The notes: a model not told the origin generated them from the sequence alone. A stretch of DNA of 64,000 nt from Pseudomonas sp. LRP2-20 (GCF_024349685.1 NZ_AP025944.1:4346001-4410000); one strand, 5' to 3'; positions 34,979 through 45,108 are shown, numbered from the stretch's first letter. Program-made: numbers and translations.

Positions 34979-35868
34979 CAGTCGTCCCTGCCTCCCAGGC
35001 GGCTGCCCCAGCCGAGTTTGGTGCGACACACCTCATAGTAGTTGTGGTCGAGCGGATGGATCAGGCGCAGCTTCTGCGGCTTCTTGCTCACCGTGATGGT
35101 ATCGCCCGGGGCGCAGGTGAAGTGGTTCTGGCCGTCGCACGACACCTGGGGGTAGATCTGCAGGTCCTTGGACACCACGATCTTCAGCTCGCTGTTGCCG
35201 TCGACCACGATCGGCCGGCCCGAAAGGGTATGCGGGTACATCGGCACGATGACGATGGCGTCGAGCTTGGGGTGCATGATCGGGCCGCCGGCCGACAGCG
35301 CGTAGGCGGTGGAGCCGGTCGGGGTGGCGACGATCAGGCCGTCGGCCTTCTGGCTGCAGACGAACTGGCCATCGATGTAGATCTCGAACTCGATCATTCG
35401 CGTCGACTTGCCCGGGTGCAGGACCACGTCGTTGAGCGCGTCGCCCTGGCCGATGGCCTCGTGATGGCGGCGCACCTCGGCCTGCAGCAGGAAGCGGTTT
35501 TCCACCAGGTAGTGGCCGTCGAGCACTTCGGCGACTTTCTGCTCCAGCTCGTCCGGGCGGATATCGGTCAGAAAGCCCAGGTTGCCGCGGTTGATACCCA
35601 GCACCGGCACATTGTGCCGGGCCAACGCGCGGGCGGCGCCAAGCAGGCTACCATCGCCACCGACCACGATGACCAGGTCGCAGACCTCGCCGAGCAGCTT
35701 GCGCGTCGAGGTTTGCAAGCCGTGGCCGGGCAGCACTTCGGCGATGGTGTCCTCGAGGATCACGTGCAGGTGGCGCTCGAGGAGGAATTTTTTCAGTCGG
35801 CGAATGGTGTCGAGCACCTGCGAGCTGCCAAGGCGGCCGATGATACCGATATTGCGAAATTGCTCCAT
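34978..35868 (-). CDS. nadK: NAD+ kinase
   Basis: A 296-residue enzyme that phosphorylates NAD to NADP. Family motifs are VVGGDGSLLGAAR (the GGDG motif with catalytic Asp, near residue 70), GINRGNLGFLTD near 95, and DGLIVATPTGSTAYALSAGGP near 175-195. The N-terminus MEQFRNIGIIGR is standard. It is the first gene of the operon with the metallophosphoesterase and glpG, and is divergent from the DUF1853 gene. Confidence 0.97.
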   Translation of the reverse strand: MEQFRNIGIIGRLGSSQVLDTIRRLKKFLLERHLHVILEDTIAEVLPGHGLQTSTRKLLGEVCDLVIVVGGDGSLLGAARALARHNVPVLGINRGNLGFLTDIRPDELEQKVAEVLDGHYLVENRFLLQAEVRRHHEAIGQGDALNDVVLHPGKSTRMIEFEIYIDGQFVCSQKADGLIVATPTGSTAYALSAGGPIMHPKLDAIVIVPMYPHTLSGRPIVVDGNSELKIVVSKDLQIYPQVSCDGQNHFTCAPGDTITVSKKPQKLRLIHPLDHNYYEVCRTKLGWGSRLGGRDD

Positions 35869-35957
35869 GGGGCTCCTGCGAGGCTCTGCGGCGGGGTGAC
35901 GATGTCGCGATTATGGGCGAAACGACCGGGCAGCGGCAAACCGGCTATGCTCGCAGC

Positions 35958-36893
35958 ATGATGCCATTTGCCGAGCTCCATGAGCTGCCCCGCCGCTTGC
36001 GCCGCCCTGCCGTGCGCGACCTGGCCTGGACCCTGCTGTCGCCCGCGCTGTTGAGCGCCCCGCCCTGCCCCCAGCGCCATCCGCTGGCGGGTAGCGCCTG
36101 GGTGGGCGATCCGCAGCGCCTGCACGACTGGCTGCGTGCCCTGGATGCGGATGATCTGCCCCTGCGCGACTGGTTGGCAAAGATCACCAGCCGGCGCCTG
36201 GGGCTGTACTACGAAGGTCTGTGGCAGTTCGCCCTGGCGCAAGCGCCCGGGGTCGAGTTGCTGGCGTCCAACCTGGCGATTCGCGCGGGCGGGCGGACCT
36301 TGGGCGAGCTGGATATTCTGCTGCGCGATGGCGAAGGCACTCACCATCTGGAGTTGGCGATCAAGCTCTACCTGGGGCCGACCGTGGACGACGGGCGCGA
36401 CCCGGCGCACTGGCTCGGGCCTGGCTGCCACGATCGGCTCGGCAGCAAACTGGCACACCTGGCCGGGCATCAGTTGCCCATGTCGGGAGACTCACAGAGT
36501 CGTGAAGCACTGGCAGCTGTAGGGGTGGACCAGGTGCAGGCACACCTGTGGCTGGGCGGCTACCTGTTCTATCCGTGGCCTGGGCAAGCCCGGCCGCCTG
36601 CAGGTGCCAACCCCCAGCATCTGCGCGGGCGCTGGGCAAGGCGAAGCGACTGGCACATGGCAGCGGATGAACACTGGCAACCACTGGCGCGGCATGCCTG
36701 GCTGGCGCCAGCGCGGGTCGAGGCGGACGAATGCTGGACGGTGCAGCGGTCTGGAGACTGGCTGAAGCAGCTGGACGAGCATGCACCGGCGCAGTTGCTG
36801 GTCAGGCTGGAGCCTGATGACGAGGGCGCCTGGCAGGAAGCCGAGCGCTTGTTTCTGGTGGCTGACAGTTGGCCGCATTTGCCCAGCAATTGA
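35958..36893 (+). CDS. DUF1853 family protein
   Basis: About 311 residues from the first of two adjacent ATGs; an open extension of 15 codons upstream has no ribosome site either, so the start is uncertain by a few codons. Family blocks include RRPAVRDLAWTLLSPALL, RRLGLYYEGLWQFAL, GRTLGELDILL and HHLELAIKLYLG. The last two (GELDIL, ELAIK) form a PD-(D/E)XK-like pattern, which hints at a nuclease fold, but I am not aware of a demonstrated activity. It is transcribed divergently from nadK. Confidence 0.85.
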   Translation: MMPFAELHELPRRLRRPAVRDLAWTLLSPALLSAPPCPQRHPLAGSAWVGDPQRLHDWLRALDADDLPLRDWLAKITSRRLGLYYEGLWQFALAQAPGVELLASNLAIRAGGRTLGELDILLRDGEGTHHLELAIKLYLGPTVDDGRDPAHWLGPGCHDRLGSKLAHLAGHQLPMSGDSQSREALAAVGVDQVQAHLWLGGYLFYPWPGQARPPAGANPQHLRGRWARRSDWHMAADEHWQPLARHAWLAPARVEADECWTVQRSGDWLKQLDEHAPAQLLVRLEPDDEGAWQEAERLFLVADSWPHLPSN

Positions 36894-36908
36894 TTTTGCC
36901 TGCCCTGG

Positions 36909-37000
36909 CCCTTTCGCGGGTAAACCCGCTCCCACAGGTACATCACAGCCTGCGAACTCTGTGGTGACTCTGTGGGAGCGGGTTTACCCGCGAAAGGGGC
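36909..37000. repeat. REP inverted pair (GCGGGTTTACCCGCG variant)
   Basis: Two head-to-head REP units whose loop sequence is GGTTTACC in place of GGCTTGCC; the pairing is preserved in both arms. It lies between DUF1853 and the cytochrome b561 gene. Confidence 0.9.
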
Positions 37001-37117
37001 GCCACTGACAACACAAATTTCACCGACCTGGCGCAAAACTATATTCCCGGATAGCGATTACAGTTACCCCAGAGCGCCAGCAAGAGCGCCATTCCAACCT
37101 GATGACGAGGACCGATC

Positions 37118-37663
37118 ATGGTTTCATCCACCCCCGCGCCCCATTACGCACGCCTGTCCATCGCCCTGCATTGGCTGATGCTGGTGCTGCTGGCCGCCGT
37201 TTACGCCTGCATCGAATTCCGAGGCCTGTTCCCCAAGGACAGCGCCGAACGCAACCTGATGAAAGACCTGCACTTCATGCTCGGCCTGAGTGTGTTCGTG
37301 CTGGTCTGGCTGCGCCTGGCCGTGCGCCTGGTCCGCCCGACCCCGCCGATCGTGCCCAAGCCGCCGGCCTGGCAGACTGGCCTTGCGCACCTGATGCACC
37401 TGGCACTGTACCTGCTGATGATCGGCCTGCCGCTGGCCGGCTGGCTGATTCTCAGTGCCGCCGACAAGCCGGTGCCGTTCTTTGGCCTGGAGCTGCCGCA
37501 CCTGATCGGCCCGGACCCGGACCAGGCCAAGTTCATCAAAGGCTGGCATGAGCGGGTGGCGTCCTGGGGCTACTGGCTGATCGGCCTGCATGCGCTGGCC
37601 GGGCTGTATCACCACTACGTGCAGCGCGACAACACGCTGCTGCGCATGCTGCCCTACAAGTAA
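37118..37663 (+). CDS. Cytochrome b561 family protein
   Basis: A 181-residue inner-membrane di-haem protein with four helices. Likely haem ligands are the His in SIALHWLMLV (helix 1), MKDLHFMLGL (helix 2), and IGLHALAGLYHHY (helix 4), where the family normally has its paired histidines. It exchanges electrons with the quinone pool; some relatives act as superoxide:quinone oxidoreductases. The 3' end overlaps the convergent deaminase gene by 10 bases. It is preceded by a REP pair. Confidence 0.9.
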   Translation: MVSSTPAPHYARLSIALHWLMLVLLAAVYACIEFRGLFPKDSAERNLMKDLHFMLGLSVFVLVWLRLAVRLVRPTPPIVPKPPAWQTGLAHLMHLALYLLMIGLPLAGWLILSAADKPVPFFGLELPHLIGPDPDQAKFIKGWHERVASWGYWLIGLHALAGLYHHYVQRDNTLLRMLPYK

Positions 37664-38553
37664 CCGCGCCGGCCCTGCAGGCCGCCGCTATGCACGAAGA
37701 TCAGGCGGGTACCGGGCGCGAACAACCCGGCCTCGACCTGATCACGCAGGGCCAGCAAGGCCTTGCCGGTATACAGGGCTTCCAGCGGCACGCCACTGTG
37801 CCGCTCGCTCTCGGCGATGAAGGCCAGCAACTCATCATCGAATTTTCCAAAGCCACCTCGGCAGGCGTCGTGCAACTGGTAGCCCTGCATGCCAGCCAGC
37901 TCGGCGACTGTCTGCGGCACGCCGTGATCCCTCGGCACCGCCAGGGCACCATGCACCGTATGTGCCCCTGCCTCGGCAAGGGCCAGGCCGGCCAAGGTCG
38001 TGCCGGTACCTGCGGCCAGCCACCAGGCGTCGTAGCCCGACCATCCCAGCGCAGGCAACTGCGAACGGGCCTGCTCGACGATCAGCGCGCAACCCTCGGC
38101 ACCCGCGGCTCCGCCACCGCCCTCAGGAATGCAGTGCCAGCCCGGATAACGAGCCTGCCAAGGCGCCCAGAAACCCGCTTCATGGCGTGCGCGATAGCCG
38201 CCGTAACCCAGCCAGTGCAATTCCATGCCCAACCCTTGCAGGTCGCGCACCGTGGGGGTGTCCTGGGGGTGGCCGCGCAACAGGCCGGCGGTGGCGAAGC
38301 CAAAGCGTTTGCCGGCGGCAGCCAGGGCGTGCAGGTGGTTGGAATGATTGCCGCCCAGGCTGATCAGGCCGGGGGCGCCGGACTCACGGGCCTGCTGCAG
38401 GTGGTGGCGGAGCTTGAACCACTTGTTGCCGCTGATCAGGGGGTCGATCAGGTCCAGGCGCAGGATGGCGGCCATGACTTGGGCCATTTCCAGCCAGGGC
38501 AGGCTGAAGGGTTGCAGTGGGGCATCGGGGAGGTTCAGGAAAGAGTTGGGCAT
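37654..38553 (-). CDS. PLP-dependent deaminase, ACC deaminase/D-cysteine desulfhydrase family
   Basis: A 299-residue fold-type II PLP enzyme. The lysine that binds PLP is in SGNKWFKLRHH (near residue 44), and the substrate/phosphate motif LGGNHSNHLHALA follows near residue 68. The glycine-rich loop AAGTGTTLAGLALA is near 190, and the C-terminal IFVHSGGLQGRRGYL is complete. The family covers 1-aminocyclopropane-1-carboxylate deaminases and D-cysteine desulfhydrases; general proteobacterial members are mostly of the latter type, so ACC deaminase activity should not be assumed. Confidence 0.88.
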   Translation of the reverse strand: MPNSFLNLPDAPLQPFSLPWLEMAQVMAAILRLDLIDPLISGNKWFKLRHHLQQARESGAPGLISLGGNHSNHLHALAAAGKRFGFATAGLLRGHPQDTPTVRDLQGLGMELHWLGYGGYRARHEAGFWAPWQARYPGWHCIPEGGGGAAGAEGCALIVEQARSQLPALGWSGYDAWWLAAGTGTTLAGLALAEAGAHTVHGALAVPRDHGVPQTVAELAGMQGYQLHDACRGGFGKFDDELLAFIAESERHSGVPLEALYTGKALLALRDQVEAGLFAPGTRLIFVHSGGLQGRRGYL

Positions 38554-38575
38554 CGCCCGAGTTTAACCGAGAAAT

Positions 38576-38704
38576 CCCCGGGGCCGCCTTGCGGCCCATC
38601 GCCGGCAAGCGCGGCTCCCACAGGGTTACCGCGCAAGTCTCACGGCTAGCGCAATACCTGTGGGAGCCGCGCTTGCCGGCGAAAGGGGTGCAAAGCACCC
38701 CCGG
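38576..38704. repeat. REP inverted pair (GCCGGCAAGCGCGGC type)
   Basis: Head-to-head pair with outer GGGGCCGCCTTGCGGCCC on the left and a divergent right flank GGGGTGCAAAGCACCCCCGG. The inner arms match the pairs at 25541-25655 and 54080-54196. It lies between fadH and the deaminase gene. Confidence 0.9.
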
Positions 38705-38709
38705 CGATC

Positions 38710-40770
<2,061 letters not shown>

Positions 40771-40823
40771 TCACGGAATGCGGGCGCCTCAGCGGGTGCC
40801 CGTCGTTTGTCTGCCTGCGACAT

Positions 40824-40837
40824 TAAACAGCTGTTTG
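40824..40837. promoter_or_regulatory. PsrA-like operator upstream of fadH
   Basis: The sequence TAAACAGCTGTTTG contains a perfect 12-base palindrome (AAACAGCTGTTT) and fits the PsrA pattern (G/C)AAAC-N2-4-GTTT(G/C) except for the first base. PsrA is the long-chain fatty acid-sensing TetR-type regulator of beta-oxidation genes in Pseudomonas. It lies in the 187-bp region between the divergent fadH and nitrilase-fold genes and could affect both. Confidence 0.6.
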
Positions 40838-40933
40838 AACGCGCTCAATGATCGAAACTGACAAGTTATTGATCCGTGCGCACAGCAGTACTACCCTAGG
40901 TAACCCTCGTTTCCCAAGGCACTTCACCGCTTC

Positions 40934-42052
40934 ATGCGAAAACTCCTGGCAGGCGCCCTGGCGCTGGTGATGATTGCTGCCCTCTGCGGCTACGGCCTCT
41001 GGACCCAACAGCGCCCGGAAGGCCACTACCTCTCCGATCTGCGCATCGAACTGGCGCTCAACCATGGCGTGCCGGGCGAGCATGGCAACCTGCTTGGCAT
41101 CGAGCCGCTGCTGTTCCCCAGCGACTACCAGAACCTGCAACGTCTGCACCGCAAGCTTTCGGCCTACCTGGAGCAGGCACGCGCCAAGGGCCTGGTTGGC
41201 CCGCGCACGGTCGTGGTGCTACCGGAACACATCGGCACCTGGCTATGGGCTCGCGGCGAAAAGAATGAGCTGTACCAGGCCACCCGCAACCGTGATGCCG
41301 AGCAATGGCTGGAGCTGAGCAACCCGCTGCGCTATGGCCTGGCAATGCTGAGCGCCAATGGCGATGATCGGCGCGCCGATGCCCACCTGCGCATGAAAGC
41401 CCAGCAGATGGCCAGCGATTATCAGCAACTGTTCGGCGGCCTGGCCAAGGAGTTCGGCGTGACCCTGGTAGCCGGCTCGATCGTGCTACCCGCCCCGTAC
41501 GTCGATCAAGGCGTGCTGCACATTGGCCCCGGGCCGCTGTACAACACCAGCATGGTGTTCGCCGCAGATGGCTCGCTGCTGGGCCAACCGCAACACCAGC
41601 AATACCCCGACAGCGAAACACGGCGCTACATCCACCATGGCCGGCATTTCCCGTTGCAAGTGGTGCAGACCCCCGCCGGGCGCCTCGGCGTGCTGATTGG
41701 CAGCGACAGCTGGTACCCCGAGAACCAGCATCAGTTGCAGCAACAGCAAGTCCAGCTGGTCGCCAACCCGGTGTTTCTCAGCGGCAAAGATAGCTGGGAT
41801 GCCCCCTGGCGCGGCAATCGCCACCAGGACGCCGCTGCCGAGCTGAGCCTGCAACGCGGCGAGGTCAGCGAGCAGACCGCCTGGCAACGCCTGACCCAGG
41901 CCGCAGGTGACAGCGTCAGCAGCATGAGCGTGTTCATGCGTGGGCAGTTCTGGGAACAGGGCAGCGACGGCCAGGGCTTCGCCCATCAGGCAGGTGAGTT
42001 GCTGGCGGGCCCTCCCAGTCACGGCGCGCGCCTGCTCAACCTGTGGCTGTAG
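40934..42052 (+). CDS. Nitrilase-fold (carbon-nitrogen hydrolase) protein lacking catalytic Cys and Lys
   Basis: A 372-residue protein with one N-terminal hydrophobic segment (residues 4-22), so it is exported or anchored. The rest follows the carbon-nitrogen hydrolase pattern: TVVVLPEHIGTW carries the expected Glu98, GPGPLYNTSMVFAADGSLLG precedes the lysine site, and AGRLGVLIGSDSWYPE aligns with the usual G-V-x-I-C-Y-D-x-x-F-P-E nucleophile block. Here the Cys is replaced (Gly256, next to Ser257), and the Lys block reads GQPQHQQYP with no lysine. Two of the three catalytic residues are therefore missing and hydrolase activity is unlikely. It is divergent from fadH and 4 bases upstream of the AraC-type gene. 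Confidence 0.7.
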   Translation: MRKLLAGALALVMIAALCGYGLWTQQRPEGHYLSDLRIELALNHGVPGEHGNLLGIEPLLFPSDYQNLQRLHRKLSAYLEQARAKGLVGPRTVVVLPEHIGTWLWARGEKNELYQATRNRDAEQWLELSNPLRYGLAMLSANGDDRRADAHLRMKAQQMASDYQQLFGGLAKEFGVTLVAGSIVLPAPYVDQGVLHIGPGPLYNTSMVFAADGSLLGQPQHQQYPDSETRRYIHHGRHFPLQVVQTPAGRLGVLIGSDSWYPENQHQLQQQQVQLVANPVFLSGKDSWDAPWRGNRHQDAAAELSLQRGEVSEQTAWQRLTQAAGDSVSSMSVFMRGQFWEQGSDGQGFAHQAGELLAGPPSHGARLLNLWL

Positions 42053-42056
42053 GCGC

Positions 42057-43097
42057 ATGAGCCGCCCCCGCGTGCGCCTGGGTGACCTTTCGGTGGGGTT
42101 CGTCCAACCCCTGGCCGAGGCTCTGCGCGAGCAAGGCCATGATCCGGCGCCACTCCTGCAGCAATACGGGCTCGATGCCGCACGCCTGGCCGAAGCCGGT
42201 GCGCGCCTGTCGATCCCGCGCTACATGCACCTTGGGCATGCGGCCATCGCGCTGTGTGGCGAGCCCGCGCTGGGCCTGCGCATGGGGCGCCTAAGCCGCC
42301 TGGCCCAGGCCGGATTGGCCGGCGTCACAGCGGCCCAGGCCCCTACCTTGGGTGAGGCGGCACGCACGCTGCTGCGCTTCGAGCCACTGTACGCCGCCAA
42401 CTACCGTGGCCACTCCAGCTACCAGGAAGACGCCCAGGGCGCGTGGCTGGGTTTCTATTCGATCAGCCCCTACAATGACTACAACCGCTTTGTGGTCGAC
42501 TCGCTGCTGGCCGGCTGGCTGGCCCAGCTCGCCGCCCTGGCTGGCACCCCTTTGCAGGCCGAGCGCCTGGAGGTCGAATTCGAGGCACCGGCCTACGCCA
42601 ACGGGTATCAATCCCTTTGCAGCACCCCCGTGCAGTTCACCGCCAACGCCAACCGCTTGCGCCTGAGCCGGAGCACGCTGGAACTGGCCAACCCACAGCA
42701 CTGCCCAAGCACCTTCGGCCACCTGTTGCAGTTGTGTGAAGCGGAAATGCTCCAGCGCACCCGGGTGCGCAGCCTGGGCGAGCGCATTACCCACCTGCTC
42801 GGGCCGTTGCTCAATGGCGGCCGGGAACCCGACCTGGAAGAAGTGGCATTGCACCTGCAACTGCCCACCTGGACACTGCGCCGCAAGCTGGCCGAAGAAG
42901 GCACGCGCTTTCGTGACTTGCTCAATGACACGCGGCGTGACCTTGCCGAGGCCTATATCCGCGATACGGAGCTGGCCTTTGGCGAGATCGCCTATCTGTT
43001 GGGGTTTGCTTCGGCAGAGGCCTTCCAGCGCGCATTCAAGCGCTGGACGGGCCTTACGCCGGGGGAGTTTCGCCGCAGCCAGCGGCGAGCAGGTTAA
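42057..43097 (+). CDS. AraC-family transcriptional regulator
   Basis: About 346 residues from the ATG 4 bases after the previous stop. The N-terminal half matches the arabinose-binding-like domain of the AraC_binding_2 type (VGFVQPLAEALREQGHDP, then RFEPLYAANYRG). The C-terminal double helix-turn-helix spans about 255-340, with WTLRRKLAEEGTRFRDLLND and the AraC signature FGEIAYLLGFASAEAFQRAFK RWTGLTP (written here in two parts). Its position with fadH and the nitrilase-fold gene, as in P. aeruginosa, suggests a lipid- or fatty acid-related effector, which is inference. The stop overlaps that of a 28-codon ORF on the opposite strand. Confidence 0.88.
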   Translation: MSRPRVRLGDLSVGFVQPLAEALREQGHDPAPLLQQYGLDAARLAEAGARLSIPRYMHLGHAAIALCGEPALGLRMGRLSRLAQAGLAGVTAAQAPTLGEAARTLLRFEPLYAANYRGHSSYQEDAQGAWLGFYSISPYNDYNRFVVDSLLAGWLAQLAALAGTPLQAERLEVEFEAPAYANGYQSLCSTPVQFTANANRLRLSRSTLELANPQHCPSTFGHLLQLCEAEMLQRTRVRSLGERITHLLGPLLNGGREPDLEEVALHLQLPTWTLRRKLAEEGTRFRDLLNDTRRDLAEAYIRDTELAFGEIAYLLGFASAEAFQRAFKRWTGLTPGEFRRSQRRAG

Positions 43098-43180
43098 AGC
43101 TCTGTAGCGTCGTCTGCCGGCTCTGGCGGATCCAGTTCGTAAGCTTGGAACTCGAGCAGCTCTTCCTGATAGTCATCCAT
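43094..43180 (-). CDS. 28-codon ORF, acidic micropeptide candidate
   Basis: An open frame of 28 codons beginning ATGGATGACTATCAGGAAGA. The peptide starts MDDYQEELLEFQAYELDPPE and ends ADDATEL; it has net strong negative charge and no hydrophobic segment. AGGAAG about 8 bases upstream of the ATG is a plausible ribosome site. The stop overlaps the AraC-gene stop in convergent orientation. I believe similar short proteins occur in other pseudomonads but cannot verify this. No function is suggested. Confidence 0.5.
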   Translation of the reverse strand: MDDYQEELLEFQAYELDPPEPADDATEL

Positions 43181-43321
43181 CGCCCTGCTTCCTCTTCTCA
43201 TCTGTCTTCATTGGTCATGCCTTCAACCTAAACGAGCCGGGTGAAGGAATAATGACAAGTCCATGAGTGGTAAACGTAGCAGGTGTTCAGGAACTTATCG
43301 CCGCTCATCTGTAACAGCGAA

Positions 43322-44158
43322 TTAAAGCGAGGACGGCGCCGGCGCTGCAGGCTGGGCATCCTGCTGCACCTGAATCGGGGCAGCCTCCGCTGGCGGTGCC
43401 ACCGGTTGCGAACCCTGGCTGTCATCGACCAGCGGTTTGGCCACCGCTTCACTGGCAGGCGCAGCCGCCGCAGGAGCAGAAGCAGAAGCAGAAGCAGCGT
43501 CAACCAACGGTGCAGCCGCTGGCGGTGCAACAGCAGGGGCCACCGAGGCTTGCTCCGGCAAGCCCAGGTCCGGCGCCGGCTTCTCGGGCTTGGCCACGGG
43601 CGCCTCGACCTTGGCCTTGGCAACCTTCTTCGGCTTGGGCAGGAAGCTTTCGACCAGGGCGAAGTAACGGTCATAGAACTGCGCCGCCGTCACCGTTTCG
43701 CTGGCGACCTTGACCATCGAATCGTCGCTGGACCCGATCGGCATGGATACCGAACCGAGCACACCGACACCCAGGCTAGCCGAACTGTTGGACTTCTTCA
43801 GGCTGTAGCGGTCCTGCAGGGCGTTGGCGAACATGGTCGAACGCTTGTCGTCGTTGACGTCTGGCGCACAGGTCACGTTGAAGCTGATCTGCAGGTGGTT
43901 TTCGCTGTTCTGCTGGAAGCTCTTGTTGCCCATCACCTGGTTGGCACCACTGCTGGTGATGATGTAGCCCTGGCTGAGCAACGCACGGCGGGCCGCTTCG
44001 CAGGAGCCGGCATCGGTCACCGGGAAGCTGCGCGAGTAAGTCCCCGAGTCGTCGAAGTTCTCGTGCTCGTAGATGGCGGCTTTCTTCGAAGAGCAACCGG
44101 TCACGCCCGCCAGCACCAGGGCCAGCCCGAGCGCACCAAAGACGGATGACTTGGTCAT
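43322..44158 (-). CDS. DUF2242 family lipoprotein
   Basis: About 278 residues from the ATG at 44158 (MTKSSVFGALGLALVL); seven more codons are open upstream. The signal peptide ends in a lipobox LAGVTGC (Cys near residue 22), so it is probably a lipoprotein. The DUF2242 domain (about 30-165) includes AAIYEHENFDD, CEAARRALLSQGYIITSS and NHLQISFNVTCAPD. A Lys-rich stretch and a long Ala/Pro-rich, low-complexity tail (about 170-278) follow, likely a flexible linker. The function is unknown. Confidence 0.87.
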   Translation of the reverse strand: MTKSSVFGALGLALVLAGVTGCSSKKAAIYEHENFDDSGTYSRSFPVTDAGSCEAARRALLSQGYIITSSGANQVMGNKSFQQNSENHLQISFNVTCAPDVNDDKRSTMFANALQDRYSLKKSNSSASLGVGVLGSVSMPIGSSDDSMVKVASETVTAAQFYDRYFALVESFLPKPKKVAKAKVEAPVAKPEKPAPDLGLPEQASVAPAVAPPAAAPLVDAASASASAPAAAAPASEAVAKPLVDDSQGSQPVAPPAEAAPIQVQQDAQPAAPAPSSL

Positions 44159-44283
44159 TGCGAATTCCGGGAAAGTCAAAAAGATGCCTATTGTGCATCA
44201 CTGCAGGCAAGCACAGGAACCGTTGATCGGTGAAGAGTCTGTCAGGTTCGTGTAAATCTGGTCGCCGGCATGGTCCAGAAACG

Positions 44284-44310
44284 AAAAAAGCGACCCTAAG
44301 GTCGCTTTCT
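44284..44310 (-). terminator. Rho-independent terminator after the tRNA cluster
   Basis: On the minus strand, AGCGACC, loop TTAG, GGTCGCT, then a run of T. It lies about 40 bases past the last tRNA-Asp and should end the tRNA transcript. Confidence 0.8.
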
Positions 44311-44348
44311 CGTTGCTTCAAGGCGTTCAAGGGGCCTTGAAGCGAAGA

Positions 44349-44425
44349 TGGCGCAGCGGACGGGACTCGAACCCGCGACCCCCGGCGTGACAGGCCGGTA
44401 TTCTAACCGACTGAACTACCGCTGC
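44349..44425 (-). tRNA. tRNA-Asp (GTC), copy 3 in transcription order
   Basis: A 77-base cloverleaf. The acceptor stem pairs GCAGCGG with CCGCTGC, with encoded CCA; the anticodon loop CCTGTCACG gives GUC; the T loop is GGTTCGAGTCC. It is identical to the two copies upstream. Confidence 0.97.
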
Positions 44426-44496
44426 GTATCATTCAGGCTTGCGCCCGATTGAAACCTGGGTCTACCCTTCCGGCGCTATAGCCTCAGGGCAGGCAC

Positions 44497-44522
44497 AAAA
44501 AAAGCGATATTTGATCGCTTCA
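44497..44522 (-). terminator. Rho-independent terminator between tRNA-Asp copies
   Basis: On the minus strand, AGCGAT, loop CAAAT, ATCGCT, then seven T residues. It stands between the second and third tRNA-Asp genes, so the third copy would be reached only by read-through or its own promoter. Confidence 0.75.
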
Positions 44523-44565
44523 TTTGTGTGTGCTTCAAGGTGTTCTAGGGACCTTGAAACGAAGA

Positions 44566-44642
44566 TGGCGCAGCGGACGGGACTCGAACCCGCGACCCCC
44601 GGCGTGACAGGCCGGTATTCTAACCGACTGAACTACCGCTGC
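44566..44642 (-). tRNA. tRNA-Asp (GTC), copy 2
   Basis: A 77-base sequence identical to the neighbouring tRNA-Asp copies, anticodon GUC, CCA encoded. The 3' flank forms a stem (TTCAAGGT..ACCTTGAA) also seen after the third copy. Confidence 0.97.
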
Positions 44643-44741
44643 GTATCGTTCAGGCTTACGCCTGATTGAAACTGGGATCAGTCTATGGCATTTCGCCTTC
44701 GACTTCAGACCGGTGCCAGGCACCCATCTGTTACTGAAAAA

Positions 44742-44818
44742 TGGCGCAGCGGACGGGACTCGAACCCGCGACCCCCGGCGTGACAGGCCGGTATTCTAAC
44801 CGACTGAACTACCGCTGC
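44742..44818 (-). tRNA. tRNA-Asp (GTC), copy 1
   Basis: A 77-base cloverleaf with anticodon GUC and encoded CCA. It follows tRNA-Val by 67 bases and is probably on the same transcript. Its 3' flank differs from those of the other two copies. Confidence 0.97.
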
Positions 44819-44885
44819 GCAGTGCGTTTCTCTCCGGCTATCAGCTTCATCTGAAGCGTCCAGCGCTAGAAACACTCTCAGGAAG

Positions 44886-44961
44886 TGGTGGGTGATGACG
44901 GGATCGAACCGCCGACCCTCTGCTTGTAAGGCAGATGCTCTCCCGGCTGAGCTAATCACCC
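44886..44961 (-). tRNA. tRNA-Val (TAC)
   Basis: A 76-base cloverleaf. The acceptor stem pairs GGGTGAT with ATCACCC, with discriminator A and CCA encoded; the anticodon stem-loop CTGCCTTACAAGCAG gives UAC. It is the first gene of the cluster, about 35 bases behind a good promoter. Confidence 0.97.
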
Positions 44962-45002
44962 TCGCGATGTTGCTTGTTGCGTTTGCTTCGCTGAGGCCGC
45001 GA

Positions 45003-45031
45003 AATTTACGCAGGTGCCGAAGCTAAGTCAA
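45003..45031 (-). promoter_or_regulatory. Sigma-70 promoter of the tRNA-Val/Asp cluster
   Basis: On the minus strand, TTGACT (45026-45031), a 17-base spacer, then TAAATT (45003-45008). The bases after the -10 are GC-rich (TCGCGGCC), like stringently controlled stable-RNA promoters. Confidence 0.75.
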
Positions 45032-45049
45032 TAGCCCCGTTGAATTTTT

Positions 45050-45092
45050 TTCAAAAAAGCCAAAAAAGCAAAAGGGACCTTCGGTCCCCTTC
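45050..45092 (-). terminator. Rho-independent terminator of the purF-metZ-SDR run
   Basis: On the minus strand, GGGGACC, loop GAA, GGTCCC, then TTTTGCTTTTTT. It lies just after the SDR stop codon and just upstream of the tRNA promoter. Confidence 0.85.
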
Positions 45093-45108
45093 GCGTGTGG
45101 CGGCCTAC

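Noticed and set aside
37654..38553. Naming the deaminase acdS (plant-growth ACC deaminase)
   Set aside because: The family signature is shared with D-cysteine desulfhydrases and nothing visible shows ACC specificity.
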